From contig JARLJR010000055.1 of NCBI GenBank assembly GCA_031291095.1, forward strand, positions 1-62,734: 62,734 nucleotides of DNA, in the 5' to 3' direction. Below, piece by piece: positions 19,571-29,418 of this stretch. This stretch comes from Legionella sp. (GTDB lineage Bacteria; Pseudomonadota; Gammaproteobacteria; Legionellales; Legionellaceae). The position numbers and the translations under genes are program-made. Under the pieces are notes generated by a model. The model was not told where the DNA came from, did no database searches, and worked only from the letters and a program-made list of their open reading frames with translations. Numbering within the stretch: position 1 is the stretch's first letter; the number at the start of each line of letters is the position of its first letter.

Positions 19571-19840
19571 TTATTTATCTTTATTCTTACGGTAAATAAT
19601 AGCCGTATTTCCGATTAACTGTACCAACTCGGCACTTAACTGTTGGCATAGCTCATTAGCCATGAGTATGCGGTCTTCTCGCTCTGCGCCATTAATTTTG
19701 ACTTTAATTAACTCATGAGCAAGTAATGCAACCTCAGTTTCTGCAGCTACCGCTTCAGTTAAACCTTTTGCGCCAATAAGAACTACGGGCTTTAAATGAT
19801 GGGCTTGGGCTTTAAGTGAGCGTTTAAATGATGTGTCCAC
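19571..19840 (-). CDS. yhbY: YhbY family ribosome-associated RNA-binding protein
   Basis: This 89-residue protein is a single CRM (CRS1/YhbY) domain with the characteristic LKAQAHHLKPVVLIGAKGLTEAV start; the family has a GxxG-type loop seen here as GAKG. It associates with pre-50S ribosomal subunits. The gene is divergent from rlmE, as in E. coli, and shares a 126-bp promoter region with it. Confidence 0.93.
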   Translation of the reverse strand: MDTSFKRSLKAQAHHLKPVVLIGAKGLTEAVAAETEVALLAHELIKVKINGAEREDRILMANELCQQLSAELVQLIGNTAIIYRKNKDK

Positions 19841-19966
19841 TACAAAGGATTCCTTAAAACTAAATAATAAAATGGCAAATTATTGCACGTTTTGCTGGGA
19901 ATAGGTAGTGAAATTCAGTATCATAAGTTAAATTGATATAAAATTATAAACAGTATAGTACTAATT

Positions 19967-20587
19967 ATGAGTCGTACCAAAAGCAGTAAACGCTGGTTGC
20001 AAGAGCATTTTGATGATATTTATGTGAAAAAAGCCCAGGCTGAAGGATACCGCAGCCGTGCCATATATAAACTTAAAGAAGTCGATGAAAAAGAGTCTTT
20101 GCTTAAGCCAGGCATGACGGTGGTTGATTTGGGAGCTGCTCCAGGAGGCTGGACTCAATATGTTTCTGAACGTCTGCAAGGACGGGGACGGATTGTGGCC
20201 TTAGATATTTTGCCCATGGATTCTCTTCCTGATGTAGATATTATTCTTGGCGATTTTCGTGAAGATGAGGTTTTACAACAACTCATGAATTTAATTCCTG
20301 AGCGCAGTGTGGACTTGGTTTTATCGGATATGGCCCCAAATATGAGTGGTACCACTGCGATTGATATTCCACGAGCGATGTATTTAGTGGAGTTAGCCTT
20401 TGATTTCGCAGATAAAATGTTAAAGCCTGGTGGCTCTATGTTAGTTAAGATATTTCATGGCTCAGGTTTTGATGATTTGGTAAAACAGGCAAAAGCTTCT
20501 TTTGATAAAGTGGTCATTCGTAAACCGGCTGCTTCACGAGCTCGTTCAAAAGAAACCTATTTGCTGGCAAAGGGATATAATTTATAG
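19967..20587 (+). CDS. rlmE: 23S rRNA 2'-O-methyltransferase RlmE (FtsJ/RrmJ)
   Basis: The 206-residue enzyme methylates U2552 of 23S rRNA in the ribosomal A loop. The SAM-binding motif [11 protein letters not shown] and the catalytic K-D-K-E residues (Lys in YKLKEVDEK, Asp in [11 protein letters not shown], Lys in LVKIFHG, Glu in RSKETYL) are all present. E. coli RlmE is 209 residues. It precedes ftsH by 69 bases, the conserved order. Confidence 0.97.
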   Translation: MSRTKSSKRWLQEHFDDIYVKKAQAEGYRSRAIYKLKEVDEKESLLKPGMTVVDLGAAPGGWTQYVSERLQGRGRIVALDILPMDSLPDVDIILGDFREDEVLQQLMNLIPERSVDLVLSDMAPNMSGTTAIDIPRAMYLVELAFDFADKMLKPGGSMLVKIFHGSGFDDLVKQAKASFDKVVIRKPAASRARSKETYLLAKGYNL

Positions 20588-20656
20588 TAACTTTATATAT
20601 TAAGAATTTTGTCCTCTTAAAAATATAAAGCTTTACGCACTAACGAGGTTAATACT

Positions 20657-22579
20657 TTGAACGACATGGTTAAGAATTTGTTTTTATGGCTGATTATAGC
20701 GATCGTGCTGGTTTCTGTTTTCAGTAACTTCGGGCCTCGAAACTCTGCTGCAGAGAAAATTTCCTATAGCCAATTTCTGAAAGAAGTCGATCAGGGTATG
20801 GTCAATACGGTGACCATTGAAGATGATAAAATCATCAAAGGGATAACTAAAAATAACAAACGCTTTGTTACCTACATGCCGATGCAAGACAATGCATTGC
20901 TTGGCGAGCTGTTAAAGAGCAAGGTAGACGTCAGCGGGCAAGAAAAGCAACAAGAGAGCTTTTTATTGCACCTGTTTGTAAACTGGTTCCCCATGCTCTT
21001 ATTAATTGGTGTTTGGGTATTCTTTATGCGCCAAATGCAAGGCGGGGGCGGTCGTGGAGCCATGTCTTTCGGTCGTTCACGTGCTCGCCTATTAGGTGAA
21101 GATCAAGTTAAAGTAACTTTTGCTGATGTTGCAGGGGTTGATGAAGCCAAAGACGAAGTGAAAGAATTGGTTGATTTCTTACGTGATCCAACCAAATTCC
21201 AAAATCTTGGTGGTCGTATTCCCCGCGGCGTTTTACTTGTGGGTTCTCCCGGAACTGGTAAGACCTTATTGGCTAGAGCTGTTGCTGGTGAAGCGAAAGT
21301 ACCTTTTTTCACGATCTCGGGTTCTGATTTCGTTGAAATGTTTGTTGGTGTCGGCGCATCTCGTGTACGCGATATGTTTGAGCAAGCGAAGAAGCACGCT
21401 CCATGCATTATTTTTATTGATGAAATCGATGCTGTAGGTAGACACCGTGGGGCAGGCCTTGGCGGCGGCCATGATGAACGTGAACAAACATTGAACCAAT
21501 TACTAGTCGAAATGGATGGCTTTGAAGGAAGCGAAGGGGTTATTGTTGTTGCAGCGACTAACCGTCCAGATGTTTTAGATCCTGCATTATTGCGTCCAGG
21601 CCGCTTTGACCGTCAGGTTGTTGTACCGTTACCTGATATTCGTGGTCGTGAGCAAATCTTAAGAGTACATCTACAGAAAGTTCCAGTAGATAGTGGTATT
21701 GAAGTAATGGATATTGCACGTGGTACCCCAGGGTTTTCTGGAGCTGATTTGGCAAATCTAGTGAATGAAGCTGCATTGTTTGCCGCACGTGCAAATAAGC
21801 GCAAAGTCAGCATGATTGAATTAGAGAAAGCTAAAGATAAGATTATGATGGGGGCTGAACGCCGCTCCATGGTGATGGATGATAATGAGAAGAAATTAAC
21901 GGCATATCATGAGGCAGGACATGCTATTGTTGGTTTATCTGTTCCAGAACATGATCCAGTATACAAAGTGTCTATTATTCCACGCGGACGAGCGTTAGGT
22001 GTTACGATGTTCTTGCCCGAACAAGATCGCTACAGCCATAGCAAACGACGTTTGGAAAGCCAACTATCTAGTTTGTTTGGTGGTCGAATAGCTGAAGAAC
22101 TGATTTTTGGACTAGAAAGTGTTACTACTGGTGCATCGAATGACATTATGCGTTCAACTGAAATTGCGCGTAAAATGGTTACTTCGTGGGGATTATCTTC
22201 TCTTGGGCCACTTACTTTTGGTGAAGAAGAGGAAGAGGTATTCCTAGGACGTTCTATGAATAAACATAAAGAAATGTCTGATAGAACTGCTCAGCAAATT
22301 GATGATGAAGTTCGAGTTATTATTGATAGAAATTATCAAAGAGCAAAAGAAATTCTGGTTGCCAATATGGATAAATTACATCTTATGGCACAAAGCCTGA
22401 TCAAGTATGAAACCATTGATGCGCAACAAATTAAGGAAATTATGTCTGGCAAAGAGCCTTCTCCACCGCAAGATTGGGGAACGACCGCCAAGCCTTTGGA
22501 TAAATCTGATGTAGTCAATGATGCTCCTCCAAAGTCAGGTGATACTGAGGTAAGTGTTAATCCTGCTGAGGAACACTAG
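20657..22579 (+). CDS. ftsH: ATP-dependent zinc metalloprotease FtsH
   Basis: This 640-residue inner-membrane protease has membrane segments at about 5-24 and 102-124, an AAA+ domain with Walker A GSPGTGKT at about 196-203 and Walker B FIDEID, the SRH region, and the zinc motif HEAGH at about 418-422. It degrades misplaced membrane proteins and regulators such as LpxC and RpoH in relatives. The start is TTG with GAGG upstream. It is followed by folP after 22 bases, as in E. coli. Confidence 0.97.
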   Translation: MNDMVKNLFLWLIIAIVLVSVFSNFGPRNSAAEKISYSQFLKEVDQGMVNTVTIEDDKIIKGITKNNKRFVTYMPMQDNALLGELLKSKVDVSGQEKQQESFLLHLFVNWFPMLLLIGVWVFFMRQMQGGGGRGAMSFGRSRARLLGEDQVKVTFADVAGVDEAKDEVKELVDFLRDPTKFQNLGGRIPRGVLLVGSPGTGKTLLARAVAGEAKVPFFTISGSDFVEMFVGVGASRVRDMFEQAKKHAPCIIFIDEIDAVGRHRGAGLGGGHDEREQTLNQLLVEMDGFEGSEGVIVVAATNRPDVLDPALLRPGRFDRQVVVPLPDIRGREQILRVHLQKVPVDSGIEVMDIARGTPGFSGADLANLVNEAALFAARANKRKVSMIELEKAKDKIMMGAERRSMVMDDNEKKLTAYHEAGHAIVGLSVPEHDPVYKVSIIPRGRALGVTMFLPEQDRYSHSKRRLESQLSSLFGGRIAEELIFGLESVTTGASNDIMRSTEIARKMVTSWGLSSLGPLTFGEEEEEVFLGRSMNKHKEMSDRTAQQIDDEVRVIIDRNYQRAKEILVANMDKLHLMAQSLIKYETIDAQQIKEIMSGKEPSPPQDWGTTAKPLDKSDVVNDAPPKSGDTEVSVNPAEEH

Positions 22580-22601
22580 TAGGTTTGAGTGAGAGCAACA
22601 G

Positions 22602-23465
22602 GTGAATGCAGAGCAATTTTTAAGCTGGCTTGCACGTCGCAGCCAGCTTCCCACCGGGTGTTATTCTGAAAAACCATTGATTATGGGAATCTTGAATGTC
22701 ACCCCCAATTCTTTTTCTGATGGTGGTAAATTTTTATCTCAGGAAAGAGCCTGTGAGCATGCTTTTCATTTAATTGGCTTAGGAGCTGATTTAATTGATA
22801 TCGGCGGTGAGTCGACTAAGCCTGGAGCGGAGCCGGTATCCGTTGAGGATGAGCTGAATAGGGTGATACCTGTTATTGAAAAAATTCGTGCTCATTCCGA
22901 TGTTTGTATTTCAATTGATACAACGAAACCGGAAGTAATGGCTGCAGCAGTTAAGGCTGGGGCTAATATAATTAATGATATTAATGCATTACGTGCTGAA
23001 GGCGCACTGGAGATGGCCGCAGAGTTAGCGGTTCCTGTGTGCTTGATGCACATGCAGGGCGAGCCCCGCACAATGCAGCAAAACCCCCATTATCCTGATG
23101 GGGTTTATGAAACAGTGAGGCGGTTTTTTATTGAACGTATTAATGCGTGTCTGAATGCTGGCATTGAAAAACAACATTTAATTTTGGATTTTGGTTTTGG
23201 TTTTGGCAAACAAACGCAAAATAACTTATATTTAATAAATATGCTTGATCATTTTGCTGAATTTGAAATGCCATTTCTTTTAGGTGTTTCACGCAAGAGT
23301 TCAATTGGAGCCGTGCTCAACAAAGAGGTGGATGGTCGTTTAATAGGAAGTATTACCCTGACCGTGTATGCGACGTTAAAGGGCATAGGAATTATAAGAA
23401 CGCATGATGTCGATGAAACCCATCAGGCGTTAAAAATGATCGATTTAGTGGAACGAGCGCAATAG
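22602..23465 (+). CDS. folP: Dihydropteroate synthase
   Basis: The 287-residue enzyme joins p-aminobenzoate to dihydropterin pyrophosphate in folate synthesis. It shows the two pterin signatures, GILNVTPNSFSDGG and LIDIGGESTKPGA, and the ribosomal-like KSSIG loop (GVSRKSSIGAVL) that binds substrate and is the target of sulfonamides. The start is GTG behind a weak site, 22 bases after ftsH. The N terminus has about 25 residues before the barrel. Confidence 0.96.
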   Translation: MNAEQFLSWLARRSQLPTGCYSEKPLIMGILNVTPNSFSDGGKFLSQERACEHAFHLIGLGADLIDIGGESTKPGAEPVSVEDELNRVIPVIEKIRAHSDVCISIDTTKPEVMAAAVKAGANIINDINALRAEGALEMAAELAVPVCLMHMQGEPRTMQQNPHYPDGVYETVRRFFIERINACLNAGIEKQHLILDFGFGFGKQTQNNLYLINMLDHFAEFEMPFLLGVSRKSSIGAVLNKEVDGRLIGSITLTVYATLKGIGIIRTHDVDETHQALKMIDLVERAQ

Positions 23466-23488
23466 TTTAAATAATAAGGTAGGAAAGG

Positions 23489-24841
23489 ATGAGTCAACGT
23501 AAATATTTTGGTACCGATGGTATACGTGGACACGTAGGATTATCAAATATTAATCCTGAATTTGTTTTAAAATTAGGTTGGGCCGTAGGACGCGTGCTGG
23601 CAAATGGCTATCGGAAAAAGGTCGTTATAGGTAAAGACACTCGAGTGTCTGGTTATATGCTGGAATCTGCATTAGAGGCAGGTTTATCTGCGGCAGGTGT
23701 TGACGTGGCTTTATTGGGCCCAATGCCGACCCCGGCAATTGCTTATTTAACGCAAACACTTCGAGCTAATGCCGGGATTGTGATTAGTGCCTCACATAAT
23801 TTATTTGAAGATAATGGCATCAAGTTCTTTTCTGCAGAAGGGGGTAAGATCCCTGACAGTGTCGAGCTTGCTATTGAAGCAGAATTAGATAAAAAAATGG
23901 AAACGGTTCCTTCAGAACAATTAGGTAAGGCTACGCGTATCAATGACGCAACCGGTCGTTACATTGAGTTTTGTAAATCAACCATCCCATCGATGACTCG
24001 CTTATCCGGTCTAAAAATCGTGGTTGATTGTGCTAATGGCGCTACCTATCACATTGCCCCTAATGTTTTTGCCGAATTAGGAGCTAATGTTACTGCAATT
24101 GGAAATAAGCCTGATGGTTTTAATATCAATCAGGATTGCGGTTCAACTTCTCCTGCACATCTGATTCAAAAGGTCCTCAGCACTGGCGCTGATATTGGTA
24201 TTGGTTTAGATGGTGATGGTGACCGCGTACTGTTAGTCGATGCAAAAGGTAATGTGGTTGATGGCGATCAAATTCTCTATATCATTGCTAAAGATCGTCA
24301 TGAGCGTGGTGTTTTACATGGCGGGGTTGTTGGTACCATCATGAGTAATTATGGCCTCGAAATGGCTATTAGCGAATTGGGTATTCCTTTTATTCGCTCC
24401 AATGTGGGAGATCGTTACGTCCTAGAGGCACTACGAGAAAATAATTGGAAGATTGGTGGAGAAACATCAGGTCATATCGTTTGTCTTGATAAAACCACAA
24501 CCGGTGATGGTATTGTGGCTGCTCTACAAGTCTTATCCATTATGGTGAAACAAGGAAAGAGCTTACAGCAATTAACTGGAGGCATTTCGTTGTTACCACA
24601 AAGCTTGGTTAATTTAAAAACCACACATGCCTCATTACTTGCTAATAATTCAGAAGTAATTCGAGTGGTAAAAAACTTGGAAACTAGTTTGCACGGAGAG
24701 GGCCGAGTCTTATTACGCCCTTCAGGCACCGAGCCTTTATTGCGAGTTATGGTAGAAGGACTAGATCAGTCTTTGGTTGTTCAGCAAGCGCAAAAACTAT
24801 GTGATGACATTAGCCAAATTGAGAAAAGCTTACATCATTAA
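23489..24841 (+). CDS. glmM: Phosphoglucosamine mutase
   Basis: This 450-residue enzyme converts glucosamine 6-phosphate to glucosamine 1-phosphate for UDP-GlcNAc, hence peptidoglycan and LPS. The phosphorylated serine lies in SASHN at residue 102, the Mg site is DGDGDR, the sugar-binding loop is GETSGH and the phosphate-binding loop is RPSGTEP. A GGAAAGG site precedes the ATG. In E. coli secG follows directly; here the RCC1-like gene on the other strand and tpiA intervene. Confidence 0.97.
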   Translation: MSQRKYFGTDGIRGHVGLSNINPEFVLKLGWAVGRVLANGYRKKVVIGKDTRVSGYMLESALEAGLSAAGVDVALLGPMPTPAIAYLTQTLRANAGIVISASHNLFEDNGIKFFSAEGGKIPDSVELAIEAELDKKMETVPSEQLGKATRINDATGRYIEFCKSTIPSMTRLSGLKIVVDCANGATYHIAPNVFAELGANVTAIGNKPDGFNINQDCGSTSPAHLIQKVLSTGADIGIGLDGDGDRVLLVDAKGNVVDGDQILYIIAKDRHERGVLHGGVVGTIMSNYGLEMAISELGIPFIRSNVGDRYVLEALRENNWKIGGETSGHIVCLDKTTTGDGIVAALQVLSIMVKQGKSLQQLTGGISLLPQSLVNLKTTHASLLANNSEVIRVVKNLETSLHGEGRVLLRPSGTEPLLRVMVEGLDQSLVVQQAQKLCDDISQIEKSLHH

Positions 24842-24946
24842 ATTACTTTCCCACGGAAGTAGTTTGAATAGTTCAGTAGCCTTGATGCAGCACAGCGTAA
24901 GCAAGGGAGTTGTTACAGTGTATGCTGTTTCCTTAAATTAAATAAA

Positions 24947-25048
24947 AAAATTGCCGTCATTGCGAACGAAGTGAAGCAACCCAGGGTTCTGTGCTCCGAA
25001 CTCCCGGGTTGCTTCGTCACTATGCTCTTCGCAGCAATGACGAAATTT
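24947..25048. repeat. Dispersed palindromic element, copy A
   Basis: CGTCATTGC at 24955 and GCAATGACG ending at 25042 frame a palindrome whose inner arms include GTGAAGCAACCC and GGGTTGCTTCGTCAC. It is flanked by an A-run on one side and AAATTT on the other. Copies B (51563-51661) and C (58312-58409, reversed) share these ends. Confidence 0.8.
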
Positions 25049-25107
25049 AGATATCTCGTGAACGCGTACAAGCCTGATGCACGCACACATATTTAAATCA
25101 TGCGTTA

Positions 25108-26244
25108 CTACATGATTAGACAAGAAGCTCGGGAATCTTCTTGGGCATCAAACACTTGCTTTTGAAGCTCTTGTTTTTCAGCCGATTGCTGATTTGATTC
25201 ACTTGCAAAAGCAAAGCGTACATCATGAAAAGAGGGCATCCTCTTCACTTCCTTAGTCTTTGATTCTATAAATTGCTTATTTAAAACATCTTCAATCAAG
25301 ATCTTATGATGTTTCATATCGCAGTACGGGGATTCAACCTGAAAATCCTTATTCAAAAAGAGAAATCCAGATGATATCTGGATTATATTCGTCGCAATTT
25401 GTTGAGGTTGTGCATTGAGCCGACCCATAGCATATACATTTCCTGTAGCATCGAGGCTAATGATTTTTCCAGACTCCAGTATAAAGTCGACTATTGGTAC
25501 ATTTTTTTCGAAATCTACTTTAGTAAATTTTATAAAAGTTGGTTCTGAGAAGCCATTGTAAAATTGGCCGCATCCATATATTTCACCATTCTCTGTCAGG
25601 AACATACTTAAATGTCCATGTGCCCCAATTTTCTTAATTGCTGATTGACAAGGTAATACAACTTTGTAACTTGAAGAGGATTCGGTATTGTTACTCCCTA
25701 ATTGGCCCTCATTATTGTTTCCACAGCTGTAAAGTTCCCCAGTGACGGATAGCAGTAAGGTGTGATTATCACCACAGGCTATTTGCGCTATTCGTTCGTT
25801 AAGATCAGGAGATAAATTTAATTTTGTGAATGTGGCGCGGTCAGATAATACGGTGTTTCCTAATTGATTAAATCCATTGAAGCCACGACCATAAGCCTCT
25901 CCTTTCCTGCTCAGGCATACTTCATGTTGAAGCGAGGATATTTTCATATCAGTGACTTCCTCTGGCAGTTCGGATTTAAGCGCTGGAGAATAAAACCAAC
26001 TTAATACACTTGAACTATTGCTTTGGTTTAATGCATATAATTTGTTATCTTCACCAAGGAAATATTGTTTCTTCTTTTGATTATGATATGAGAGGTAAAA
26101 TGTTTTCACCGGATGAGAAGATAGATTTCTAACTTCATCGCTTTTAAGCATATAGTGAGGAGAATCGATTTGTTCAATATTTAGGATGACCAGCTGTTTA
26201 TTGATAGTAAATATAAGGGTCTCATTGGTTTTTACTATAGGCAT
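25108..26244 (-). CDS. RCC1-repeat protein with C-terminal CaaX-like box (candidate effector)
   Basis: The start at ATG 26244 is chosen because AGGAG lies 6 bases upstream; the frame upstream of it has only a TTG. The 378-residue product contains about four RCC1-type repeats with cores AYGRGFNGFNQLGN, LYSCGNNNEGQLGS, IYGCGQFYNG and VYAMGRLN, and CGDNHTLLL. The last four residues are CLIM, a consensus CaaX prenylation box. RCC1 folds can act as exchange factors for Ran or other small GTPases. Legionella LegG1/PieG combines RCC1 repeats with a host-lipidated CaaX box, so a similar role is inferred. It is inserted on the opposite strand between glmM and tpiA. Confidence 0.82.
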   Translation of the reverse strand: MPIVKTNETLIFTINKQLVILNIEQIDSPHYMLKSDEVRNLSSHPVKTFYLSYHNQKKKQYFLGEDNKLYALNQSNSSSVLSWFYSPALKSELPEEVTDMKISSLQHEVCLSRKGEAYGRGFNGFNQLGNTVLSDRATFTKLNLSPDLNERIAQIACGDNHTLLLSVTGELYSCGNNNEGQLGSNNTESSSSYKVVLPCQSAIKKIGAHGHLSMFLTENGEIYGCGQFYNGFSEPTFIKFTKVDFEKNVPIVDFILESGKIISLDATGNVYAMGRLNAQPQQIATNIIQISSGFLFLNKDFQVESPYCDMKHHKILIEDVLNKQFIESKTKEVKRMPSFHDVRFAFASESNQQSAEKQELQKQVFDAQEDSRASCLIM

Positions 26245-26469
26245 ATGAATCTCCTGCGCAAATAGGTTCACAATAATACCATTTTTTCCAAAATAAACCA
26301 ACTTGGTCGTTTTTGGGGTTTGTGTTTTGGGTAAAGAATGATGCAATATGAAGTGAGATCAATACTAAATAAGTAAGACAATGCTTTTTTCACAAAAAAT
26401 CAATAATAAAACTACACATCTGAAGCAAGTTTGGGTATAGTCGCGGGGTTGAACGCGAGAGGACAGCAC

Positions 26470-27219
26470 ATGAGGCACAAAATAGTTGCTGGTAATTGGA
26501 AAATGAATGGCCAATTGCAGCAAGTGATTCAATTAACGAATCAGCTCAATGAAATGTTAAGCATGAACGACACGCTTCATGTAACAATTATGCCTCCCGC
26601 TATTTATATCCCTCAAGTCAACGAATTACTGGCGATGAGTAGCATTAAACTCGGAGCTCAGAATGTTTATCCAAAGGACTTTGGAGCATTCACAGGCGAA
26701 TTGTCAGGGCCCATGTTAAAAGAATTTAATTGCCACTATGTTTTAGTTGGCCATTCTGAAAGAAGACATATTTTTCAAGAAGATGAAAAATTTGTGGCAC
26801 AAAAATTCCACCATGTTAAAGAACATGGTATGATACCTGTTCTTTGCGTCGGTGAAACGCTAGAAGAGCGGGAAAAAGGACACACTGAACAAGTAATTGC
26901 CAGACAAATTCTGGCTGTAAGTGAAAATGATAATAATTGCTTTCAAAACTGTGTTATAGCTTATGAACCTGTTTGGGCTATAGGCACAGGAAAAACTGCA
27001 TCACCTGATGAAGCACAGGCAGTGCACCAGTTTATCAGGAAACTGGTTGGCGAAATTAATCGTGATGATGCAGAGCGTTTATCTATCCTCTACGGAGGTA
27101 GTGTAAATGAAAATAATGCCGCGGCTTTATTTGCTATGCCTGATGTTGATGGCGGCTTAGTAGGTGGAGCATCGTTAAATGCGAAACAGTTTGTGGAAAT
27201 TGTGAAATGTATCAATTGA
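26470..27219 (+). CDS. tpiA: Triosephosphate isomerase
   Basis: The start at 26470 ([14 protein letters not shown]) is chosen because GAGAGGA lies 6 bases upstream; an ATG-like frame extends 39 bases further upstream but is not needed. The protein of 249 residues has the substrate Lys in NWKMNG, the catalytic His in GHSERR, the catalytic Glu in [11 protein letters not shown] and the phosphate loop LYGGSV. It interconverts dihydroxyacetone phosphate and glyceraldehyde 3-phosphate. The stop overlaps the secG start by 13 bases. Confidence 0.97.
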   Translation: MRHKIVAGNWKMNGQLQQVIQLTNQLNEMLSMNDTLHVTIMPPAIYIPQVNELLAMSSIKLGAQNVYPKDFGAFTGELSGPMLKEFNCHYVLVGHSERRHIFQEDEKFVAQKFHHVKEHGMIPVLCVGETLEEREKGHTEQVIARQILAVSENDNNCFQNCVIAYEPVWAIGTGKTASPDEAQAVHQFIRKLVGEINRDDAERLSILYGGSVNENNAAALFAMPDVDGGLVGGASLNAKQFVEIVKCIN

Positions 27220-27539
27220 TATTAGTTATACATGTGCTAGTAGCTATGGTCTTAATCGGCTTAGTTCTTATTCAACATGGTAAAGGTGCTGATATTGGCG
27301 CAGCTTTTGGTTCTGGTGCATCAAATACATTATTTGGTAGTCAGGGAACCGGTAGCTTTTTATTTAAATTAACTGGTGGTTTAGCGCTAACATTTTTTGT
27401 CACTAGTCTATTGCTGTCTTATATGGTATCTGTACAATACCACAAAGTAGATCAGCTCGCGGCTCCTCAACAAACAAGCGTACCTACGAATTCAATTCCA
27501 GTACCTGTTGATAATAGCCAAGGTGATAAAAAAGAATAA
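27207..27539 (+). CDS. secG: Preprotein translocase subunit SecG
   Basis: This 110-residue inner-membrane protein has two hydrophobic segments (about 2-20 and 50-72) and the SecG signature [18 protein letters not shown]. It helps SecYEG translocate preproteins. The C-terminal tail is Pro/Ser/Lys-rich, as in relatives. It begins inside the tpiA 3' end and is followed after 61 bases by tRNA-Leu, the same order as secG-leuU in E. coli. Confidence 0.96.
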   Translation: MYQLILVIHVLVAMVLIGLVLIQHGKGADIGAAFGSGASNTLFGSQGTGSFLFKLTGGLALTFFVTSLLLSYMVSVQYHKVDQLAAPQQTSVPTNSIPVPVDNSQGDKKE

Positions 27540-27600
27540 AGCACTAGGGGTGTTTACCATTCATTAAATGGATGGTGGACAAAGCCTAATAATAAGAATT

Positions 27601-27685
27601 GCCGAAGTGGTGGAATTGGTAGACACGCCGTCTTGAGGGGGCGGTGGCGTAAGCCGTGCCGGTTCGAGTCCGGCCTTCGGCACCA
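27601..27685 (+). tRNA. leuU: tRNA-Leu (GAG anticodon)
   Basis: An 85-nt type II tRNA with acceptor GCCGAAG/CTTCGGC, a long variable arm, T loop TTCGAGT and encoded CCA. The anticodon GAG is at 27635-27637 in loop TTGAGGG. Position after secG matches E. coli leuU. Confidence 0.97.
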
Positions 27686-27707
27686 TTTAATCGAGCAAGG
27701 TGACATA

Positions 27708-28064
27708 ATGCTATCTCAATACTTACCCGTTCTTGTATTCATAATCATCGGATTAGTTCTAGGCCTGGTGATGTTGGGAGCTGGTGCCCTGCTTTCAAAA
27801 CATAGTCCTGATGCCGCTAAAAACGCACCTTACGAGTGTGGCTTTGGTGCATTCGAAAACTCTCATTTGCCTTTTGACGTGCGTTTTTATCTAGTAGCAA
27901 TACTATTTATCATTTTTGATTTAGAAACCGCATTTTTCTTTCCTTGGGCTTTAGTCTTACGCAAAATTGGCTGGTTTGGTTTTTCCGGAATGATGTTATT
28001 TCTCGGTTTATTGGTCATTGGCTTTATTTATGAGTGGAAGCGTGGCGCGTTAGAGTGGGAATAA
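27708..28064 (+). CDS. nuoA: NADH-quinone oxidoreductase subunit A
   Basis: The ATG at 27708 ([11 protein letters not shown]) is the real start; a longer frame begins inside the tRNA gene and is rejected. The 118-residue membrane subunit has three hydrophobic helices and the family motif [23 protein letters not shown]. It contributes to the quinone-site junction of complex I. It opens a 14-gene operon, and is separated from nuoB by an unusual 174-bp palindromic gap. Confidence 0.96.
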   Translation: MLSQYLPVLVFIIIGLVLGLVMLGAGALLSKHSPDAAKNAPYECGFGAFENSHLPFDVRFYLVAILFIIFDLETAFFFPWALVLRKIGWFGFSGMMLFLGLLVIGFIYEWKRGALEWE

Positions 28065-28094
28065 TTTTAGAAGCGTGACAAATAGTTTAACGAA

Positions 28095-28200
28095 TCGTAA
28101 CTTCTCTTTTGTTGTTTGATTAAGGTAAGAACCTCAATAAATATGTGTTTTAATTTTTGAGATTACTTACTAAATCAAAAAAGCTATTGAGACGTTACGA
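28095..28200. repeat. Long imperfect palindrome in the nuoA-nuoB gap
   Basis: CGTAAC at 28096-28101 pairs with GTTACG at 28194-28199. Moving inwards, TCTC/GAGA, TTTGATTaaGGTAAG / CTTACTaaATCAAA and CCTCAA/TTTGAG also match, leaving a loop of about 15-20 bases. Together they form one stem-loop of roughly 100 bases with mismatches. It may be a degenerate mobile repeat or an mRNA structure that separates nuoA from nuoB expression. Confidence 0.6.
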
Positions 28201-28238
28201 ATGTTTTTTATTAATATTTAACTGCTTAGAGGCTAGCT

Positions 28239-28715
28239 ATGGCGGTTGCAGAATTGCAAAAAAGTGGCTTTGTGACGACTTCGGTCGACAAACTTGTTGG
28301 ATGGGCACGTAGTGGTTCTATGTGGCCTATGACTTTTGGTTTAGCGTGCTGTGCAGTCGAGATGATGCATGTTGGCGCTGCGCGTTACGATTTGGACCGG
28401 TTTGGTATCATTTTCCGTCCAAGTCCACGTCAATCAGACGTCATGATTGTTGCGGGTACCTTATGTAATAAGATGGCTCCTGCTTTACGCAAAGTTTATG
28501 ATCAAATGCCTGAACCACGTTGGGTTATTTCCATGGGTTCATGTGCCAATGGTGGTGGTTATTATCACTATTCTTATTCAGTCGTTCGTGGGTGCGATCG
28601 GATTGTTCCTGTTGACGTTTATGTTCCAGGATGTCCGCCAACCGCTGAAGCACTGCTTTACGGTATTATTCAATTACAGAATAAAATCAGACGTAAAAAC
28701 ATATTAGAAGCGTAA
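28239..28715 (+). CDS. nuoB: NADH-quinone oxidoreductase subunit B
   Basis: This 158-residue subunit carries the N2 iron-sulfur cluster next to the quinone site. The four cysteine ligands are seen in [17 protein letters not shown] and VPGCPPT. Length is typical of short NuoB forms. It is followed by nuoC after 22 bases. Confidence 0.97.
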   Translation: MAVAELQKSGFVTTSVDKLVGWARSGSMWPMTFGLACCAVEMMHVGAARYDLDRFGIIFRPSPRQSDVMIVAGTLCNKMAPALRKVYDQMPEPRWVISMGSCANGGGYYHYSYSVVRGCDRIVPVDVYVPGCPPTAEALLYGIIQLQNKIRRKNILEA

Positions 28716-28737
28716 GATCATCAAAGGTGCAAATTAG

Positions 28738-29418
28738 ATGACAAAAAATGATTATTTGGTCGAAAGACTAAAGACTGAGTTAGCGAGTCATATCAACGAC
28801 GTAAGTGTTGCATTTGACGAAGTAACCGTTGAATGTGATGTGGCTAACGTAAAAACATTAATGATGGAATTGCGTGAGGTTCCTGCTTTTTCATTTGATC
28901 AACTTATCGACCTTTGCGCGGTGGATTATCTGCTTTACGGCGAGTACGATTGGGAAACTGATTCTGCTACAGAAAAAGGGTTTTCTCGCGGAGTAGAACG
29001 CCAAGACTCTAAAGCCTATGCACTGGATAAACCACGTTTTGCTGTAGTTTACCATCTGCTTTCAACACAAAAAAATCATCGCTTGCGCGTTAAAGTGTTC
29101 CTGGATGAAAAACATCTAATTATTCCTTCGGTGCATCATCTATGGAAAGGCGCTAATTGGTTTGAGCGTGAAGCCTACGATTTGTATGGCGTTTTATTTG
29201 ATGGACATCCGGATTTAAGACGTATTTTGACCGATTATGGTTTTATTGGACATCCATTCCGTAAAGATTTCCCTCTAAGTGGCGAGGTTGAAATGCGCTA
29301 CGATGCAAAATTACAAAAAGTTATTTACGCACCTGTTGATATAGTGCCCAGAGTATTGGTGCCTAAGGTTATTCGTAATGATAACCGTTATACAGTTAAT
29401 GAGAAGGGCGGCGAATAA
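28738..29418 (+). CDS. nuoC: NADH-quinone oxidoreductase subunit C
   Basis: This 226-residue peripheral-arm subunit shows the signature [34 protein letters not shown] and [10 protein letters not shown]. NuoC is a separate protein here rather than fused to NuoD as in E. coli. Its stop overlaps the nuoD ATG by one base (TAATG). Confidence 0.97.
   Translation: MTKNDYLVERLKTELASHINDVSVAFDEVTVECDVANVKTLMMELREVPAFSFDQLIDLCAVDYLLYGEYDWETDSATEKGFSRGVERQDSKAYALDKPRFAVVYHLLSTQKNHRLRVKVFLDEKHLIIPSVHHLWKGANWFEREAYDLYGVLFDGHPDLRRILTDYGFIGHPFRKDFPLSGEVEMRYDAKLQKVIYAPVDIVPRVLVPKVIRNDNRYTVNEKGGE

Noticed and set aside
24947-25048. Repeat taken for a CRISPR unit
   Set aside because: It is a single palindrome with no direct repeat-spacer periodicity and no cas genes nearby.
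26245-26346. N-terminal extension of the RCC1 gene
   Set aside because: It would need a TTG start without a ribosome binding site, while ATG 26244 has AGGAG at 6 bases.
27633-27707. N-terminal extension of nuoA
   Set aside because: It begins inside the tRNA-Leu gene. The ATG at 27708 begins a typical NuoA sequence.
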